Shown: positions 1 through 8,482 of the stretch, piece by piece
How positions within the stretch are numbered: the stretch's first letter is position 1
Layout: the number at the start of each line of letters is the position of its first letter
Assembly: GCF_020037015.1 (NCBI RefSeq)
Contig: NZ_JAIQDE010000022.1
Location: 99,647 to 163,646, forward strand
Direction of reading: 5' to 3'
Length of the DNA: 64,000 nt
Origin: Corallococcus sp. AS-1-6
Lineage (GTDB): Bacteria > Myxococcota > Myxococcia > Myxococcales > Myxococcaceae
Notes under the pieces: model-generated
Told to the model about the DNA's origin: nothing
The model's database searches: none
The model's input: the letters and a program-made list of their open reading frames with translations, nothing else
Position numbers and translations under genes: made by a program

Positions 1-1358
1 TGGCCGCGCTCCTGACGGACGTGGTCGCCGCGCATGCGCGCTCCCCCGCGCCCGTCCCGGCCCCGCCGCTTCCGGAAGCCGCCTCCGGCCGGGCCCGGGG
101 CCGCGCCTTCCTGCGCCGCACGCTGCGCGCCACGGGGCTCGTCTATGGCACGCCCGTGCCGCTGCCCTCGCCGGTGGACGGCGGTGAGCCCTTCGACGTC
201 CCGCCCCGCGCCGTGGAGGACGAGCTGTTCCAGGCCGTGGTGCGCACGCTGGCGCGCATGGCGCTGGACCTGGCGCGGGTGATGGACGCGCCGGAGGGTC
301 CCCGGGTGGAGCAGTTGCTGGTGCTCTTCGCGGTGCTGGCGGGCGAGCTGGACCTGGCCATGGCGCTGGACGCGAGGCTCGCGGCGGGGCTGCCGGTGCC
401 CCGGCGGATGGTGGGCCGGGTGGAGGACGCGCTCGACAAGCGGGCGCCGTCGCTGGCCGGGGACCCGGTGTACGGGCTGGTGCTGCACAATGGCGCGCAG
501 TACGCGGACGCGCAGTTGTTCTGCCGGCAGGCCATTGATGTGTTCGCGAGCGGGCGGCTGTCCCGCGCGGTGGCGGAGCGGCGGCGGGACTTCGCGGCGA
601 GGCAGAAGGCGCTGCTCGTGGACGTGCTCACGGCGCTCGCGTGCGTGGACCGCGAGCCCAGCGCCCCCGCGCGCCGCGCCATCCTCCGGCAGGTGGAGGG
701 GCTGCGGCTGCCGCACGCGCTGGAGGGCGAGGTGAAGGCCGCGGTGCGCCAGTCCTTCGAGCGCAAGCGAGACGTGCGGGACGTGGTGCGCCGCGTGCGC
801 AGCGTGGACATGCGGCACCTGCTGTTGGAGCAGGCGCTGCTGGCGGCGCTGGTGGACGGCCGGCGCACGCGGCGGGAGCGGGCCTTCATCGACACGCTGG
901 CGGGCGCGCTGCACGTGCCCCACGCGGAGCTGCGCCGGCTGGAGTTGGAGATGGCGGAGTTCTACGCGCGGCACCGCTCGCTGGTGGATGTCTTCACCGT
1001 GTCGGACGCGGCGGGCGCCATGGGCGAGGAGCTCATGGGCGGCATGCAGGAGACGCTGGAGAAGAACTTCCACCGGCTCATGCAGGAGGCGCGCGAGACG
1101 GGCGACCTGGCCGTGCTGCTCACCAAGGCGGCGCGGCGACAGAAGCTCACCGCCGACGAGCGTCAGCGCATGCGCGCGCAGCTCATCGACGTGGCGAAGG
1201 CCATCCCCGCGCTGGCCATCTTCGCCGCGCCGGGCGGCATCCTGCTCCTGGCGGCGCTGGCGAAGGTGCTGCCCTTCAGCCTGCTGCCCAGCGCCTTCCA
1301 GGACGGCCCCGCGGCGGAGCCCGACGACGAGGACACCCTGGAGCGCGAGGCCGTCTGA
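1..1358 (+). CDS. LETM1/TerB-like domain protein, 5' end at window edge
   Basis: The reading frame is open to the first base of the window, so the true start may lie just upstream; the first in-window start is a GTG at 21. The product has about 445 residues. The middle, around residues 260-320, is an all-helical stretch resembling TerB-type domains. The last ~130 residues resemble a LETM1-type domain: charged helices, then a hydrophobic segment (roughly residues 390-420) rich in Ala, Leu, Ile and Pro, then an acidic tail. Family knowledge suggests a membrane-associated protein, but the bacterial role is not established. There is no signal peptide in the visible part. A convergent spondin lipoprotein gene ends 14 bp downstream. 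The domain assignment is by pattern and is moderate. Confidence 0.7.
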   Translation, partial: AALLTDVVAAHARSPAPVPAPPLPEAASGRARGRAFLRRTLRATGLVYGTPVPLPSPVDGGEPFDVPPRAVEDELFQAVVRTLARMALDLARVMDAPEGPRVEQLLVLFAVLAGELDLAMALDARLAAGLPVPRRMVGRVEDALDKRAPSLAGDPVYGLVLHNGAQYADAQLFCRQAIDVFASGRLSRAVAERRRDFAARQKALLVDVLTALACVDREPSAPARRAILRQVEGLRLPHALEGEVKAAVRQSFERKRDVRDVVRRVRSVDMRHLLLEQALLAALVDGRRTRRERAFIDTLAGALHVPHAELRRLELEMAEFYARHRSLVDVFTVSDAAGAMGEELMGGMQETLEKNFHRLMQEARETGDLAVLLTKAARRQKLTADERQRMRAQLIDVAKAIPALAIFAAPGGILLLAALAKVLPFSLLPSAFQDGPAAEPDDEDTLEREAV

Positions 1359-1372
1359 GGCGTGGCCCGCGG

Positions 1373-2731
1373 CTACTCCGTCGCGAGGGTGACGCGCAGG
1401 TGCTGGGACAGGGGCGTGCCGTAGCGTGACGGGGGCACCCGGCGCACGGCCTTGTCGGTGTCCACGGTCCACTCGGGGGCGCCCTGGTGCGGGCCCACGG
1501 CGGGCTCCTCGTCCAGCTCCGTGCCCACGTCCCACAGGTACACCTTGGACGTGATGTCTCCCGTCACGGGGGCGTTGGCCTTGTCGAAGAGCGGGACGCC
1601 CTGCTCGTCGGGGCCGAAGAACCAGTCGTTGGACTGGCCGAACATGGTCGCGAAGGACAACCGGTCGCCGGGGCGGGCGTTGACGGTGAACGCGTAGGCG
1701 TGGCCCGGCGGGAGGGGCCCGGGGGAGGCCGCGTCCACGGGCGTGTCGAAGGTGCCGGACCTGCTCACGCCCGTGGGCGGCGTGGACGCGAGGGCGCTGG
1801 CCAGCCGCGAGGCATCGCCGCCTTCCGCGAGCGCCTCCAGCCCCTGGCCCCGGTCCAGCGCGCCTTCCGTGAACAGCGGCGAGGCGGCGTTGTGCACGGC
1901 GAAGACGCCCGGTGACAGGGGCGTGGCCACGCCGTTCAGCGGCTGGAGCCAGGTGTCCAGGGCGGTGGCGTCGCCGCCCTCCGCGAGCGCCTCCAGGCCC
2001 TGGCCCCGGTCCGGCTGCCCTTCGGTGAAGAGGGGCTCATTGCCGGCGCCCACCACCCAGACCCCGGGGGAGATGCGCACGGGCTTGAAGCCCTCGGAGG
2101 TGCTCAGGGTGGTGCGGTCGTCGGAGACGTTCTCGATGCGCACGGTGAAGCGGTGCGTGGCTTCGTCGTGGGCCACCTGCACGCGGATCATCGTCAGGAC
2201 GCCCGGCATGGAGAACTGCTGGCCGTTGCTGAGCACGGTCCTGACGCCCACGCGCCGCACGGTGGGGTCGGGGTCCTGGAGGCCCGGGCCGTCCGGGGAG
2301 GTGGCCTGCTTCGGACCGGTGTGCGCGCCCACGCCGGGCTCCTCGTTCACCTCCGTGCCCGCGTCCCAGAGGACCACCTGGGCGGAGATGTTGCCGACCA
2401 GTGGCTTCCCGTCGGAGGCGTAGAGCGGGATGCCCGCGGGCTCGGTGCCGAAGAACCAGTCGTTGGACGCGCCGAGCATGGCGGCGAAGGACAGGCGGTG
2501 GGTGCGGCCCGCGGTGAAGCTGAACTCGTAGGTATCGCCCGGGGCCAGCGGGCCCGGTGAGTTGCCGCTCACCTTCGTGTCGAAGCGGCCGGACTTGAGG
2601 TTCTGGAAGGGCGCCACGTTCTCGATGCGCACGCGGAAGCGCCGGGAGGACGGGTCGTCGCCGGAGCCGCAGGCGGACAGCGTGAGCAGACCGAGCGCGG
2701 CGGCGCTTCCACGGAAGGAGCGGATGGACAT
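1373..2731 (-). CDS. Spondin-domain lipoprotein with duplicated modules
   Basis: Predicted secreted lipoprotein of about 452 residues. An N-terminal hydrophobic signal ends in a lipobox (LTLSAC), so the mature protein should be anchored through Cys. Two spondin_N-type units follow. Each contains a block reading SNDWFFG and a later block reading LWD(A/V)GTE(V/L)(N/D)EEP. The second unit also carries an internal duplication of a segment containing DRGQGLEALAEGGDA. Spondin_N domains are beta-sandwiches known from extracellular matrix proteins; bacterial copies are usually secreted and uncharacterised. I chose the ATG at 2731 over an in-frame TTG 15 bp upstream because GGAG lies about 11 nt before it. 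The first unit looks shorter than the second. Confidence 0.85.
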   Translation of the reverse strand: MSIRSFRGSAAALGLLTLSACGSGDDPSSRRFRVRIENVAPFQNLKSGRFDTKVSGNSPGPLAPGDTYEFSFTAGRTHRLSFAAMLGASNDWFFGTEPAGIPLYASDGKPLVGNISAQVVLWDAGTEVNEEPGVGAHTGPKQATSPDGPGLQDPDPTVRRVGVRTVLSNGQQFSMPGVLTMIRVQVAHDEATHRFTVRIENVSDDRTTLSTSEGFKPVRISPGVWVVGAGNEPLFTEGQPDRGQGLEALAEGGDATALDTWLQPLNGVATPLSPGVFAVHNAASPLFTEGALDRGQGLEALAEGGDASRLASALASTPPTGVSRSGTFDTPVDAASPGPLPPGHAYAFTVNARPGDRLSFATMFGQSNDWFFGPDEQGVPLFDKANAPVTGDITSKVYLWDVGTELDEEPAVGPHQGAPEWTVDTDKAVRRVPPSRYGTPLSQHLRVTLATE

Positions 2732-2887
2732 GGCAGGAGTCTCCAACGGGCCTCGTGGAAATGCGAAGCCCGGTGGTGTGACCCCGTACGCGGTCAGCGC
2801 CCCGACGCCGCCGGAACGTGACGCGTGTCAGACTCGTGAGTAGGCTTCACGCCTCATGACAGCAGTGAGGGGGATGTCACGAAGCTC

Positions 2888-4339
2888 TTGATCGATACGA
2901 ACGTCTTGATTCCATTGGAGCCCACCTCTCCCGAACAGGTTGAGGCAATGATGGAACCCGCGACCCGGCTGGTGAGAGCCATTGAAGAGGCTGGCTATCA
3001 GCTCTTCATCCATCCAGCCATCAAGGTGGATGTCGAGCGGGACCGCGATGAAGCACGCCGCCGCCTTCGCGAATTGCTGCTCGGCAAGTACCTCCCACTC
3101 CCCGCGCCGCCTCCCGTTCCCGCGAGCTGGGACGAGGTCCTGGGGAGCCCCGAGCTCCACTCGAATGATTGGGTAGATCACCAGTTGCTGGCCGCCGTGC
3201 GGTCCAACGCCGTGGGCGTCCTGGTGACGGAGGATCTGCGCATTCACCGGAAGGCGAAGCGCGTCGGATTGAAGGAACGCGTTGTCACGGTCAGCGAAGC
3301 CCTCGCCATGGTGCAGGGCTTGCGAGCCAGATTCGCTCGGCCTCCGCCCGCGGTGGAGTTCACGTTCGCGCATGATGTTGACGTGGAGGACCCATTCTTC
3401 GACAGCCTCCGAGGGGACTACCCGCCGTTCGACGGTTGGTTCCGCAGATGCCAGATGGAGCACCGCCGATGCTGGGTGGTGCGGGGCCAGGGGCGTCATC
3501 TGGCCGCGCTGTGCCTCATCAAGGATGAGGAGGGTGTGCTGGACCTCAAGGGCCGCACGCTGAAGCTCTGCACGTTCAAGGTCGCGCCCGCGCATCAGGG
3601 ACGCCGCTTGGGGGAACTTCTGCTCAAGAGCGTCTTCGAGCACGTCTCGAAGAACGGGCACGACTTCGTCTACGTGACAGCCTACGAGCGCCAGGGCGCG
3701 CTCATTGCTGTGTTCGAGGACTTCGGCTTCCAGGTGGAGGGGCGTACGGAATCAGGCGAGCTCGTCCTCGTGAAACGAATGCGTGCAGGGGATGCGCCCG
3801 AAGTGCTTTCACCGCTCGACTTCCATGTGCGCCACGGGCCGCCCGCGATGAAGTTCGACGTGCCATCCTTCATTGTCCCCATCGAGCCCCGGTTCCATCA
3901 CCTGCTCTTTCCAGACGCGGATTCGCAGTTGTCGCTGGAGCCCGGCATCCATCCCTTCGGGAATGGCTTGCGGAAGGCGTACCTGTGCCGGGCGTTGATC
4001 CGGCAGATAGAACCCGGTGCGTCCCTGCTGTTCTACCTGAGCCACTCCCAGAAGGCCGTGACGGTCGTGGGCATCGCGGAGCAGACGCTGGTATCCGCGA
4101 ATGCCGAGGAGATCGCCGCCACGGTGGGAAAACGCACGGTGTTCTCACTTCGCGACATGCAGACGCTGTGCTCGAATGGCGAAGTGCTCGCCATCCTGTT
4201 CCGACAAGCGGCCATCCTGAAGGAGCCCATTCCTCTCGGAGACCTCTGTCGTCATGGAGTGCTCAACGGCCCTCCGCAGTCCATCACCACGGTCCAGCAG
4301 GGAGGTCGTGAGTGGCTTCGCCAACGCCTCGGTCTGTAG
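2888..4339 (+). CDS. PIN nuclease - GNAT acetyltransferase - PUA-like fusion protein
   Basis: A 483-residue three-module protein. Residues 1-145 form a PIN domain: the opening IDTNVL supplies the first acidic ligand (D3), followed by D97 in WVDHQLLA and E115/D116 in LVTED, consistent with a metal-dependent RNase. Residues ~155-300 form a GNAT fold with the acetyl-CoA loop HQGRRLG near 236-242. Residues ~320-475 look like a small PUA/ASCH/EVE-type RNA-binding barrel. The next gene overlaps it by 28 bp and encodes a second ASCH-type protein, so they form one unit. The start is awkward: a TTG with a weak upstream GAGGGG at 15-nt spacing, and no ATG in frame. Codon use is less G/C-biased than neighbours, suggesting horizontal acquisition. 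A toxin or RNA-modification role is inference. Confidence 0.8.
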   Translation: MIDTNVLIPLEPTSPEQVEAMMEPATRLVRAIEEAGYQLFIHPAIKVDVERDRDEARRRLRELLLGKYLPLPAPPPVPASWDEVLGSPELHSNDWVDHQLLAAVRSNAVGVLVTEDLRIHRKAKRVGLKERVVTVSEALAMVQGLRARFARPPPAVEFTFAHDVDVEDPFFDSLRGDYPPFDGWFRRCQMEHRRCWVVRGQGRHLAALCLIKDEEGVLDLKGRTLKLCTFKVAPAHQGRRLGELLLKSVFEHVSKNGHDFVYVTAYERQGALIAVFEDFGFQVEGRTESGELVLVKRMRAGDAPEVLSPLDFHVRHGPPAMKFDVPSFIVPIEPRFHHLLFPDADSQLSLEPGIHPFGNGLRKAYLCRALIRQIEPGASLLFYLSHSQKAVTVVGIAEQTLVSANAEEIAATVGKRTVFSLRDMQTLCSNGEVLAILFRQAAILKEPIPLGDLCRHGVLNGPPQSITTVQQGGREWLRQRLGL

Positions 4340-4749
4340 TCCTGCTGCCCATCCAGCCCCGGTATGCGACGCCCATCCTGGAAGGCCTCAAGCGGGTCGA
4401 GTTCCGCAAACGCGCCTTCCGCCGGGAGGTCTCACACGTCGTCGTCTACTCCTCCAGCCCGGTGAAGCAGGTCGTCGGCTTCTTCGACATCCTGGGGATC
4501 GACGAGGCCCCTCCCGAGCAGCTCTGGCGCCGCTACTCGAGGGTGGGGGGCATCCTGAAGGAGGATTACGACCGCTACTTCTCGCGATGCGAGGGCGGCG
4601 TCGCCATCCAGGTGGGAAGGGTCCACGTCTTCGCGAAGCCCTTCCCCCTGGGGGATATCTCGCCGGAGCTGCGTGCACCCCAGAGCTACGCCTACCTGAG
4701 CTCTCACGCCTTCACGAAGATTCGTGGCCGGCGGACGCTCGCCACCTGA
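4312..4749 (+). CDS. ASCH-domain (PUA superfamily) protein
   Basis: A small protein of 145 residues that starts inside the preceding PIN-GNAT gene. The GTG at 4312 has GGAGG about 7 nt upstream, so translational coupling is likely. The fold is ASCH-like: an opening strand with QPRYATPILEG, then the family-typical KRVEFRKR block (about residues 27-34), a central VVVYSSSPVKQVVGFF segment, and a later RC..GVAIQVG strand. ASCH domains are predicted RNA- or nucleotide-binding barrels and occur in conflict-related operons. Its likely role is partner, antitoxin or specificity subunit of the PIN-GNAT protein, which is inference from gene overlap. It ends 7 bp before a convergent aldo/keto reductase gene. 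Confidence 0.82.
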   Translation: MASPTPRSVVLLPIQPRYATPILEGLKRVEFRKRAFRREVSHVVVYSSSPVKQVVGFFDILGIDEAPPEQLWRRYSRVGGILKEDYDRYFSRCEGGVAIQVGRVHVFAKPFPLGDISPELRAPQSYAYLSSHAFTKIRGRRTLAT

Positions 4750-4756
4750 AGTGCGG

Positions 4757-5635
4757 TCAGCGCCCCGACGCCTGCGCGTCCACGGCGGCCAGCTCCTCCT
4801 TGCTGAGCTTCACCTCCGCGCCCGCGAGGTTCTCCTCCAGGTGCTTCACGGAGGACGTTCCCGGGATGGGCAGCATCACCGGCGAGCGCGCCAGCAGCCA
4901 GGAGAGGGCGATCTGCGCGGGCGTCGCGTCGTGCTTCTTCGCCACGGAGTCGAGCGTGCTCCCCGGCTTCGCCAGACCGCCCGTCGCCAGCGGGAACCAC
5001 GGGATGAAGCCCAGGTTCTCCTTCTCGCAGTAGTCCAGCACCTTCTCGTGCACGCGGTCGGTCAGGTTGTACCGGTTCTGCACCGACACGATGTCCACCA
5101 CCTTGCGCGCCCGCTGAATCTCCTCCACCGACACCTCCGACAGGCCGATGTGGCGGATCTTCCCTTCCTTCTGCAGCGCCTTCAGCTCGCCCAGCGACTC
5201 CTCCACCGGGACCTTCGGGTCGATGCGGTGCAACTGGTACAGGTCGATGCGCTCCAGCTTCAGCCGGCGCAGCGACATCTCCAGCTCCTGGCGCAGGTAC
5301 TTCGGCGCGCCCACCGGATGCCACTCGTTGGGGCCCGTGCGCACCAGGCCCGCCTTCGTCGCCACCACCACGCCCTTGGCGTAGGGGTGCAGGGCCTCCG
5401 CGATGATCTCCTCGCTGACGTAGGGGCCGTACGAGTCCGCCGTGTCGATGAAGTCCACGCCCAGCTCCAGCGCGCGGCGCAACACGCGCACCGCCTCCGC
5501 CCGGTCCTTGGGCGGGCCCCAGATGCCAGGGCCCGTCAACTGCATCGCGCCGTAGCCCAGCCGGTGGACCGGCAGGTCCCCGCCCAGCTTGAAGGTGCCG
5601 CTCTTCTCCGCGGGTCGCGTCGAGGTTCCGCTCAT
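4757..5635 (-). CDS. Aldo/keto reductase
   Basis: A cytoplasmic NADPH-dependent oxidoreductase of 292 residues with a TIM-barrel fold. The AKR catalytic tetrad is visible: Asp and Tyr in [11 protein letters not shown], Lys in VVATKAG and His in LYQLHRID. The C-terminal phosphate-binding [14 protein letters not shown] block is intact. The physiological substrate cannot be read from sequence. The start at 5635 is preceded by GGAGGAAG; an upstream in-frame start would add 17 unlikely residues. An SDR gene lies 57 bp upstream on the same strand, so a small oxidoreductase unit is possible. A second, divergent AKR is encoded at 10430-11464. Confidence 0.93.
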   Translation of the reverse strand: MSGTSTRPAEKSGTFKLGGDLPVHRLGYGAMQLTGPGIWGPPKDRAEAVRVLRRALELGVDFIDTADSYGPYVSEEIIAEALHPYAKGVVVATKAGLVRTGPNEWHPVGAPKYLRQELEMSLRRLKLERIDLYQLHRIDPKVPVEESLGELKALQKEGKIRHIGLSEVSVEEIQRARKVVDIVSVQNRYNLTDRVHEKVLDYCEKENLGFIPWFPLATGGLAKPGSTLDSVAKKHDATPAQIALSWLLARSPVMLPIPGTSSVKHLEENLAGAEVKLSKEELAAVDAQASGR

Positions 5636-5692
5636 GGGTGCTTCCTCCGTGCAGATGAACGCCCAAATGGATGCAGGTGCAGCCAATGTGTT

Positions 5693-6472
5693 TCAGGCCG
5701 TCCGGTACCGCCCGGCCAGCGCGTGGGTCGCCCCCCGCAGCAGCGCGGCCTCCGCCTTCTCCAGGGCCGTGAGGGCCTCCGCGGCCTCCAACCCCGGGAC
5801 GCAGACCGTCTCACCGCGCTCCAGCGCGACGAGCGACGCCGTGACGACGTCCTCCGGCGACATGGTGCCGGGGTAGCCGCCGTTGAACTCCGTGAAGGTC
5901 ATGCCCGGACAGACGACCTGCGCCACCACGGGCGTGCCGCGCAGCTCGCCCGCGAGCGTGCGGGTGAAGTGGACGAGGAACGCCTTCGCGCCCGCGTAGG
6001 TGGCCCGGTGGGGCAGGGGGCCCGGCGGCATCGCGCCGGAGAAGGCGAGCAGGGAGGCGACGTTGATGACCGCGCCCCGGCCCCGCGCCAGCATGCCGGG
6101 CAGCGCCGCGCGCGTGGCCAGCATCGGCGCCATCATGTGCAGGTTCGCCAGCCCCTCCAGCGCCGCGGGCTCCACCTGCGCGAAGGGGCCGTAGCCGCCC
6201 ACGCCCGCGTTGTTGATGAGCAGCGTGAGGTCCTCGCCCGCCGCGCGGGCCGCCACCCGCTGGAGGTCCGCGTGCACCGAGAGGTCCGCCCGCAGCACCT
6301 CCGCCCGGATGCCATGCGCCGCCGTCAGCTCCGCCGCCAGCGCCTTCAGCCGCTCCTCCCGCCGGGCGACGAGGACCAGGTCATACCCGAGCGCCGCCAG
6401 CCTCCGCGCGTACACCGCGCCGATTCCCGCGGACGTGCCCGTCACCAACGCTGTCCCTCGACTGCCTGCCAT
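5693..6472 (-). CDS. Short-chain dehydrogenase/reductase
   Basis: A 259-residue Rossmann-fold oxidoreductase. The nucleotide-binding motif TGTSAGIG is near residue 11, NNAG at about 85-90, and the catalytic YxxxK appears as YAGAKAF. It belongs to the broad classical SDR group; the substrate is unknown. The ATG at 6472 is chosen because GGGAGC lies about 7 nt upstream and the cofactor motif sits near the N terminus, as is normal. It precedes the aldo/keto reductase gene on the same strand with a 57-bp gap. The two ABC exporter genes lie 195 bp upstream. Confidence 0.9.
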   Translation of the reverse strand: MAGSRGTALVTGTSAGIGAVYARRLAALGYDLVLVARREERLKALAAELTAAHGIRAEVLRADLSVHADLQRVAARAAGEDLTLLINNAGVGGYGPFAQVEPAALEGLANLHMMAPMLATRAALPGMLARGRGAVINVASLLAFSGAMPPGPLPHRATYAGAKAFLVHFTRTLAGELRGTPVVAQVVCPGMTFTEFNGGYPGTMSPEDVVTASLVALERGETVCVPGLEAAEALTALEKAEAALLRGATHALAGRYRTA

Positions 6473-6667
6473 GCCTGCTCCCGGAAGAGGTGGAAGGGGT
6501 GCGCGCCCGTCTCCCATGCAGTGAATGCTGGAGATGGGGACCGCCGCCGCGAAGCGCACGCCGCGGGCGCCGCACCCTCGGCCGCTGGGTAACGAGGGGC
6601 GGGCGGCCGTGCAAGCGCGATGCGCCTCCACCGGGAATCAAGGCCCCGGGGCCAGCCCTACGCGCGC

Positions 6668-8482
6668 TCAGCCCAGCGCCTTGACCGTCGGCTCCGGCGT
6701 GTCGCGGAACTGCTGGTGATACAGCTCCGCGTAGAGCCCGCCCTTCGCGAGCAGCTCCTCGTGGGTGCCCTGCTCCACCACGGTGCCGCGCTCCAGCACC
6801 AGGATGAGGTTCGCGTGGCGGATGGTGTTGAGCCGGTGCGCGATGACGATGCTCGTGCGGCCGGACAGCAACTGCCCCAGCGCCAGTTGGATGAGCGCCT
6901 CCGTGCGCGTGTCGATGTTCGCCGTCGCCTCGTCCAGGATGAGCACCCGCGGATTGGCGATGACCGCGCGAGCGAACGCGAGCAACTGCCGCTGCCCCTG
7001 GCTGAGCGTCGCGCCGCCCTCGCCCAGCACGGTGTCGTAGCCCTGCGGCAGCCGGGTGATGAAGTCGTGCGCGTGCACCGCCTTCGCCGCCGCCTCCACG
7101 TCCTCGCGGGTGGCGTCCGGCTTCCCGTAGGCGATGTTGTCCGCCACCTTCCCGCTGAAGAGGAAGGGCTCCTGCAGCACCATGGCCATCCCCCGGCGCA
7201 GGCTGGTGCGCGTCACCTGGCGCACGTCATGCCCGTCCACGCGCACCGTGCCCCCCGTGACGTCGTAGAAGCGCGGCACCAGGCTGGCCACCGTCGTCTT
7301 GCCCGCGCCCGTGCGCCCCACCAGCGCCAGCGTCTGGCCGGGCTCCAGGCGGAAGGACACGTCGCGCAGCACCGGCCGGGCCGCGTCGTACCCGAAGGAC
7401 ACGCCCTCGAAGACGACCTGCCCCTGCAGCGGCCCCAGCTCCACCACCCCGGGCGCGTCCGGCGGCTCCGGCGTCTCGTCGAGGATGGCGAAGATGCGCT
7501 CCGCTCCCGCCAGCGCGGACTGCATCAGCGCGGCCACCGTCGCGGCCAACTGCACCGGCCGGAAGAACTGCTGCACGTAGATGAGGAACGCCGCCACGCC
7601 GCCCACCGTGAGCTGCCCGCTCAGCGTCAGCACGCCGCCGTAGCCAATCACCAGCGCCATGGACAGCGTGGAGAGCAGGTCGATGGCCGGCGAGAACGCG
7701 GACGTGATGCCCACCGCCGCCACGTTCGCGTCCCGGTTGGCCGCGTTGCGGTCGCGGAAGCGCTCGATGTTCTTCTCCGTGCGGTTGAAGGCCTGCGCCT
7801 GCCGCACGCCCCCAATCTCCTCCTGGAGGTTCGCCGTCACGTCGCCCACCGTCTGCCGCGTCTTGCGGTAGGCGTTGCGCGCCCGCGACGCGAAGAACCA
7901 CGTGGTGAGCACGATGGCGGGGATGAGGGAGAAGCACGCCAGCGCCAGGCGCACGTTCATCGCGAACATCGCGATGATGACCCCCACCAGCCCCAGCACG
8001 GAGCCCAGCAACTGCGTCAGCCCCTGCGTGAAGAGCTGGTTGAGCGTGTCCACGTCGCTCAGCAGGCGGCTCATCAGGTCGCCCAGGGGGCGGCGGTCGA
8101 ACCACGACAGCGGCAGCCGCTGGAGCCGCTCGAAGAGGCGCTGGCGCAGGTCCGCCAGCACGCGCTGCCCGGTGTGGCCCACCCGCCGCGTCTGCGCCTG
8201 CTGCGACAGCGCGCCCACCCCGTAGATGACGAACAGCACCGCCAGCGTCCGCGTCAGCCCCCAGCCGTCCCCCGCGCCGATGTCCCGGTCGATGGCCCGG
8301 CTCACCAGGTACGGCCCCAGGGCCTGGCACGCCGCGCCCACCAGGATGAAGACCAGCGCGGAGCCGAGCGCGCGCGTGTGCGGACGCAGCTCGCCCAGCA
8401 GCCTGCGCAGCACCTTGCCGCGCTGGTTCGCGCGGTCCGCCTCCAGCTCCACCATGGACTCAAGGCTTCCCGGCCGCCTCAT
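6668..8482 (-). CDS. ABC exporter half-transporter, catalytically canonical subunit
   Basis: A 604-residue type IV ABC exporter half, with an N-terminal six-helix membrane domain (about residues 30-320) and a C-terminal nucleotide-binding domain. The NBD has Walker A GRTGAGKTT, a variant signature LSQGQ, and Walker B LILDEATANID with the catalytic Glu present. Its ATG overlaps the stop of the upstream exporter gene (ATGA, 8479-8482), so the two are translationally coupled and should assemble as a heterodimer. The pattern matches YheH/BmrD-like partners of heterodimeric multidrug exporters: consensus Glu here, degenerate site in the partner. The substrate is not predictable. Confidence 0.93.
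   Translation of the reverse strand: MRRPGSLESMVELEADRANQRGKVLRRLLGELRPHTRALGSALVFILVGAACQALGPYLVSRAIDRDIGAGDGWGLTRTLAVLFVIYGVGALSQQAQTRRVGHTGQRVLADLRQRLFERLQRLPLSWFDRRPLGDLMSRLLSDVDTLNQLFTQGLTQLLGSVLGLVGVIIAMFAMNVRLALACFSLIPAIVLTTWFFASRARNAYRKTRQTVGDVTANLQEEIGGVRQAQAFNRTEKNIERFRDRNAANRDANVAAVGITSAFSPAIDLLSTLSMALVIGYGGVLTLSGQLTVGGVAAFLIYVQQFFRPVQLAATVAALMQSALAGAERIFAILDETPEPPDAPGVVELGPLQGQVVFEGVSFGYDAARPVLRDVSFRLEPGQTLALVGRTGAGKTTVASLVPRFYDVTGGTVRVDGHDVRQVTRTSLRRGMAMVLQEPFLFSGKVADNIAYGKPDATREDVEAAAKAVHAHDFITRLPQGYDTVLGEGGATLSQGQRQLLAFARAVIANPRVLILDEATANIDTRTEALIQLALGQLLSGRTSIVIAHRLNTIRHANLILVLERGTVVEQGTHEELLAKGGLYAELYHQQFRDTPEPTVKALG

Noticed and set aside
2835..2851. CGTGA-N7-TCACG dyad before the PIN-GNAT gene
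   Set aside because: Only 5 bp per arm, and no other support; likely chance.
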